Shown: in pieces, positions 59,348-64,000 of the stretch | How the letters are laid out: the number at the start of each line of letters is the position of its first letter | Position numbering within the stretch: position 1 is the stretch's first letter | NCBI GenBank assembly: GCA_038501625.1 | Contig: JAZAYU010000001.1 | Coordinates: forward strand, 9,165,374 to 9,229,373 | Direction: 5' to 3' | Origin: Corbicula japonica | Taxonomy: Eukaryota > Mollusca > Bivalvia > Venerida > Cyrenidae | DNA: 64,000 nucleotides | Position numbers and translations under genes: made by a program | The notes under the pieces: model-generated | Told to the model about the DNA's origin: nothing | What the model saw: the letters and a program-made list of their open reading frames with translations, nothing else | Databases searched by the model: none

Positions 59348-60235
59348 CAGACGGGTGTTGCAGATTTCGACGAGGGTGGTTCTAGATATTTCGGAAGGAT
59401 ATACTTCTACTTGCCTTAATGATCATGCCGGAGTTAATACGTCTTCGGGATCGACGGGAACAGTTCTACAAGCACCAGGCGTGTGAGTATGTGGGGTGGG
59501 GTACACATCAGACCTTATTTCTTAAGTAGATCTGCATTTAGCTCTCTTATTAAAACCTATCTGTTTGAATCGTTTTCTAAACGAAATCCTACTAAAGATC
59601 ATTGAGAAGGCAAAATTTACCTGCTTTATCCTCTGAACAAATTATCCGTTTTCATAACACAATTTAAACTAACAGCTTGTTCAATAACGTATCGAAAGTA
59701 GATTTTCAGAACATAAAACTGTCGCAATGTATAAATATAGGTCGATATTCTTAATACTGACGGTTGGTGACATAATGATTTATACATAAATTGCGTGCTT
59801 CTATGATAATTAGTATATTATTGAAAACGGAATCGTAAAACGAAAATGACTAGCTGACATTTAAATAAGCTAATAAAATTATCAGGTCGAAATTCAGTCA
59901 AGGAAGGGAAGAGGGAAAACAAACAACTGGTAGACGGATAACGACACTTAAACCTAAAAAACAGTCGGTTTATCAAGTGCGGAAACCAATGATAGATGTC
60001 GCAATGATGAGTAGTCTACCACGGACGTTGTAAAGATGTTTTTTTTATTTTCAGGATGAAAATCTATACTAACGTCTCAGACTCAGGGTATTGGTCCCAT
60101 ACTTGCGTGCATCATAATCAACCCATACACACAAGCTGAAGATTTTGGTACAGAAAACAGTCGAGCCACGACTTATTTTGTTGCGAATACAGGTTGGGAA
60201 ACAGTCGTACGAACGCTCTTGTTGGAAAGCCAGGC
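59348..60235. other. Unassigned segment with a 60.0-kb paralogous strip
   Basis: 60010-60105 matches, in inverted orientation, the two ends of the 48.26-49.80 kb segment. The rest shows no gene and no array; the plus-strand frame starting at 59262 overlaps the right TIR and is not a gene. Confidence 0.45.
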
Positions 60236-60462
60236 GCGTAGCTCCTTGTACGCAGATGCATACTGTATTAAATTGTACGCAAACAATTCTTAGCAGCTAC
60301 ATCCAACTTGGGAATGACTTTAATTGGCAAAATGATGGGGCATTTTACAAGATAAATATGCATCATTTTGCCAATTAAAGCCATTCCCAAGTTGGATGTA
60401 GCTGCTAAGAATTGTTTGCGTACAATTTAATACAGTATGCACCTGCGTACAAGGTGCTACGC
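60236..60462. repeat. Near-perfect palindrome, arms about 102 bp, loop about 23 bp
   Basis: Left arm 60236-60337 and right arm 60361-60462 differ at only a few bases (GATGCATAC versus GGTGCATAC, GAATGACTT versus GAATGGCTT). Outer ends are GCGTAGC and GCTACGC. Probably a foldback MITE. If transcribed, it would form a long hairpin RNA. Confidence 0.85.
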
Positions 60463-61868
60463 GAGACAGACAGAAATATCTGGGGAATACCCTGCGATTA
60501 TAAACTAGGCCCATGTCCCTACGGCACTAATGTCCGGCCACATCATGCTTTTGCATTCTTCAAAAAAAAATGACAGGCACATTTAGAGGCATTCCAAATC
60601 CAATAAAAATACTGGTAGTCGGCAACAGCCTTAAAATCCATTTACACATCATGCTTGATCGTCTTTGGAAGTTTGATAACAATCGACAGAAACAAGAACG
60701 AGGAGTTTAACAAGCAAAATGCACAAAAATGATCTATACACAAGCGATTACTGTTTAATGTGGTTGCTGAAAATATTCTGTAGTTGATCGATAATCTTCA
60801 CAACACTACCTGATAGTGTCTAGGAGTTTGACAAACACTTTTATTTGACTGCTCAAGTCACTCTGAATCTCAATGCGATCTGGTAAGGTCTATATTTCAT
60901 TTCCTGTAAAGTACAAACAAATTCCGCTCTCACCTTCCTTTAAACTTAATGCATTAAGAGCGTGGAGACAGTTTGTTGCCTATTTCAACTCTTCTTAATT
61001 ACAAACCTATCTATCTACCAACATGCAAGGTCAAGTGTAACCCCAAACTCCCTATATACTGACCAGTCAAGTCCATAAATGCTTATAATGATTGAAATTA
61101 TTTTTGAGCCAATGACAATGCAGTATTTTTCAAATATTTCGAACCTTAATTCTCATAAAGTCGCGCGTCTGAAATGTGTTTATTATAGGTCGATTTCCTC
61201 CATAATATTGTTCGAACATTTATTGATAAACATGTATACATGTGAACGATCTTCTACAGTGGTCAAGGAGGCGTGAATTAAGTCTGAAGAAAAGAAAACC
61301 ATTTAAATATTTTAGCTCTGATATTTTTGGCTTATGATTATCTTCTTAAATTGCTTAATCATTTATTTCATAGATACGTCTGTTATCTCATTGGCGGCCA
61401 GTTTCGATCCAGATCACCCATAAAATCAATGTCATCTGATCGATCAGTATTTGCACTTTCCCTTTTTGGTCACAAAGTGAATATAACAGTAAGAAGTGTA
61501 GATCGTGATCAGACTTCACCGATGAGCCCCTTGATCCGGCAAGTTGGCATTTTGCCATGCTATGAAAGATTTATTTATGAAGTAACGGGCAAAATGGAAC
61601 TTCCGTGGATGAACCCTTGTTTCTCAACCCATGGAAAGACTGTTACACAGGTTGTTTTTTCCCCTAAGATTCAGTTATGTTCACATGGTGTTTTCAGAAA
61701 AGAAATGGCATAATTCACTTTCTAAAATATTCTCTCAGTACATGTCTACGGGCCATTGAATAACAAAGCTACTTTCAGTTTGACTATTGATTTTGTGCAT
61801 ACCCATATATGGTAATTTAGGCGGCTACTGTTTTGTCAGTTACAAAAATAATTTCGACCATTATATAC
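60463..61868. other. No recognised gene
   Basis: Contains fragments of tandem-core elements near 60560-60720 (CATCATGCTTGATCGTCTTTG, repeated in similar form at 63820-63850). The plus frame 61327-61713 (128 codons) has no recognised domain and no coding signal I can support. Confidence 0.4.
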
Positions 61869-61969
61869 GTTATAGTTTATTTGGAGGCTTGAATGAAAAC
61901 TAAACGGTCGCCCAGCTGCGCTGGGCCTGACCGTTTAATTTTCATGCAAGCCTCCAAATAAACTATAAC
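61869..61969. repeat. Palindrome of 101 bp, about 47-bp arms
   Basis: GTTATAGTTTATTTGGAGGC pairs with GCCTCCAAATAAACTATAAC, continuing through AAACGGTC/GACCGTTT and GCCCAGC/GCTGGGC to a 3-nt centre. One or two mismatches. A foldback element or a hairpin RNA source. Confidence 0.82.
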
Positions 61970-62467
61970 CTATACTTATAGGCATATTATGCATAAAGCT
62001 ATATGCCGAATAGTGAACAGTGAATAACCTGATTAGAATGCATAATCCGAGTCTTGGTTGCAAACGTGACTGGGCTGATCTTAATTTGTTACAGTAAGTG
62101 TGTAACTCTTTGTGTAAAATCATTTCACCCATAAAATTAATGGCCCAGATGTCAATCAACAACTTGATACATTTCAATTAATTCAATCAACAAATAGGTT
62201 AAAGTGAAAAACAGAATTTAATTTAAAATCAACTAAAGAAGACTGAAAATAGCTGTTAATTTAGGTTGTCATTTAGGTTTACCAGCTTGAAAATACAGGC
62301 TTTAGAGAGGCAACCAGGTTTTTATCTATAAGTGTTAAACCCTAGATGACCCAGTCTTAGACAGACAACCATATCAAGTTTGGTATTAGTATTAAACCCT
62401 AAATAACCCAGTCTTAGACAGACAACCATATCAAGTTTGGTAATAATCAGGTCTGAAAGTTATAAAA

Positions 62468-62579
62468 CTGAGCTTGGAAACCAGTCTCAAATCTCAAGCA
62501 TCTGATTGGCTGAAATGGCGACCAGTCGCCATTTCAGCCAATCAAATGCTTGAGATTTGAGACTGGTTTCCATGCTCAG
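62468..62579. repeat. Palindrome of 112 bp with almost no loop
   Basis: Left arm CTGAGCTTGGAAACCAGTCT ... GATTGGCTGAAATGGCGAC; the right arm is its inverse with three or so differences; the centre is CA. The loop of 2-4 nt is too small for a typical pre-miRNA, so a cruciform or MITE is more likely. Two copies of a CCCAGTCTTAGACAGACAAC phrase precede it (62348, 62408). Confidence 0.85.
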
Positions 62580-62902
62580 CTGTATAACCTTGGGCACAGA
62601 GTGTGGCCTCTAGTGTGGTTACAAGGTTTCTCTATGATCTGATCTAGTTACATTATCTCTTACCCTTTGATAAGGTTAATACAAGATTATTTGGTGATAA
62701 TGTGGCTTTCAATGGTAACAGATCTTTCCTACCAGACTTAGATTTTGAATCCAATGACTTAGTTTTAACTCCTCTAAAATTTATTGAAATAAACATTTTG
62801 AGCAAGTCTGGATAGAACTGGTAAAAGAATTTCTGTCATTGAATCAAACAAGCTGACATAAGACGATACCATACAAAACTGATAACAAACTTTTATTTAA
62901 CC

Positions 62903-63080
62903 CTGTACTCTTTGGAATATGGCGGTTATTCAAAGGTAAACAGAGTAGATCCAGACCAGCCTGCACATCTGTGCCATCTGATCACTGATCAGGATCTACA
63001 TTGTTCACTTTTTGATTCATTAGGTTATTTCAAAGCAATAAGTGAACAGTGTAGATCCTGACCCGATGGCACAGATCTGC
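62903..63080. repeat. Partial MITE related to the 14.4-kb piggyBac-like element
   Basis: Begins TTAACCCTGTACTC and contains GTGCCATCTGATCACTGATC, GGATCTACATTGTTCACTT and its inverse AAGTGAACAGTGTAGATCCT. Shares GATCAGGATCTACA with 14394-14529. The right terminus was not found. Confidence 0.5.
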
Positions 63081-63779
63081 CAGCTGATCTGGATAAACAA
63101 TGTTCGTACATGTATGTAATAAAATGCATACATAAGACAGGTTTAATTTAAATCAAAAAAATATAAGCTGTAAATCAATTTACTAGATATTTAATATGAC
63201 CAAGTTTTTAGAGGACCATAATCACATTGAAAGCTGATATTTCTATGTCCTGTTTTGATAACATGCCAGTCTGGTCTTCATATAATCTTACAAAGTAGCA
63301 TTATAATTGGAAACAGCTTACAAATCTTACATATCATAATCAGTTCACAGAAAGACTGTACAGTTGCATATTATAATGACAATTAAAACTGCACATTGTT
63401 ATCGGATGTACAGTATTGTTAGATGACATGTTTTGTTATATCAAAGATATTTGACATTTTTGTACGTATTTAGAAAAAAGGTTATGTTTCATTTTCTATT
63501 GAACATTATAATTTTGTTACATTTTGACTGCATTATATTTACATCAATATCCCTACTAAATGCATGTTAAGAAATGTGGTTTGCTCGTCTAACCAACTTC
63601 ATTTCAAGCCTGAATCTTGTTAATGTCTGGAAGATACAACTGAGTCTCTGACTTTTTAATCAATAAGCACACAGGAAAAAAAAAACAACTGCACAGAACT
63701 GTAAAGCATGTTCATACTGCTTAATCTCTCAGTTTTAACATTGACATTATACGGGATATATAAAGTTAATGATTCTAAC

Positions 63780-63972
63780 TCTGGTAAAAATGGTCCCAGG
63801 ATAAAAATTTTTCTTTACAATCATTTACACATCCTGCTTGATCACCTGTGCAAGTTTGAAAGAAATCCGCCTTATAGTTAATAAGGAGTTGATGCCACAA
63901 GATTTGGGGGACATATGTATGGATGGACGGACGAGTGCAACTCTATATGCCTCCCACATTGAGGTGCATAAA
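63780..63972 (+). mobile_element. 3' end of a hairpin-ended tandem-core element
   Basis: One worn unit (CATCCTGCTTGATCACCTGTG, AAGTTTGAAAGAAATCCGCC), then GGATGGACGGACGAGTGCAA and a hairpin TATGCCTCCCACATTGAGG-TGCATAAAAAT. No 5' end in the window. Confidence 0.6.
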
Positions 63973-64000
63973 AATCTACCGGTAAATTTCCTGCTTGATC

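Noticed and set aside
61327..61713. 128-residue plus-strand frame as a gene
   Set aside because: No recognised domain, no ATG-led conserved start and no splice context I could support; left as unassigned.

Overview
The window is metazoan nuclear DNA, AT-rich, intron-dominated and crowded with transposable elements. The style of the repeats (arrays of units of about 120-185 bp between short hairpin ends) and the protein match suggest a bivalve mollusc, probably a heterodont clam. That assignment is an inference from repeat style; the sequence holds no direct taxonomic marker.

One host gene is clearly present: a TRIM-NHL protein on the minus strand. I reconstructed 12 coding exons between 45324 (ATG) and 2161 (stop). 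All splice sites are GT-AG on the minus strand, all phases match, and the spliced CDS is 2,721 nt (906 codons plus stop). Domain order is RING, B-box 1, B-box 2, coiled coil, long Ser/Gly/Pro-rich linker, NHL propeller. There is no filamin domain, so it resembles the NHL-1/Mei-P26 type more than TRIM2/3/71. The first coding exon begins with a splice acceptor 23 nt before the ATG, so the 5' leader and promoter lie further right and were not located.

Nearly everything else is mobile DNA inside the introns (2.5-45 kb) or upstream (45-64 kb). Region by region: 1-2.2 kb is the likely 3' UTR. 2.2-5.5 kb holds the last three exons. 5.5-13 kb is stacked tandem-repeat elements, with two telomere-like tracts near 10.0-10.2 kb. 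13.2-14.0 kb holds two exons. 14.4-19.0 kb is a piggyBac-like MITE, a nested pair of elements and a further array. One exon lies at 19.1-19.4 kb. 19.8-29.0 kb holds a small MITE, two TIR elements with 6-bp target duplications, each carrying a nested array, and three more hairpin-ended elements. One exon lies at 29.6-29.9 kb. 30.4-36.1 kb is a three-level nest. 36.3-40.6 kb holds three exons, two small TIR elements and an array. 41-44.3 kb holds a tRNA-like SINE head and two TIR elements. 44.5-45.3 kb holds the B-box 1 and RING exons. 45.6-46.9 kb is a broken Pogo/Tigger-like transposase with a cysteine-rich tail. 46.9-53.6 kb is TIR elements and unassigned sequence. 54.1-59.3 kb is a TIR element (CAC/GTG ends, 5-bp duplication) interrupted by a second element with arms of about 930 bp. 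60.2-62.6 kb holds three strong palindromes.

The most interesting signal is a recurring architecture in at least ten elements: a short 5' start with a small palindrome, then a motif that reappears as the left arm of the same element's 3' hairpin, then tandem repeats, then an ACGG-rich tract and the 3' hairpin ending TAA or TAAAA. The motif changes between families together with its hairpin. One insertion has an internal empty site and shows no target duplication. Many array units also carry consensus nuclear-receptor half-sites (TCAAGGTCA, often as a DR0). No CRISPR array, rRNA gene or convincing intact tRNA gene was seen.
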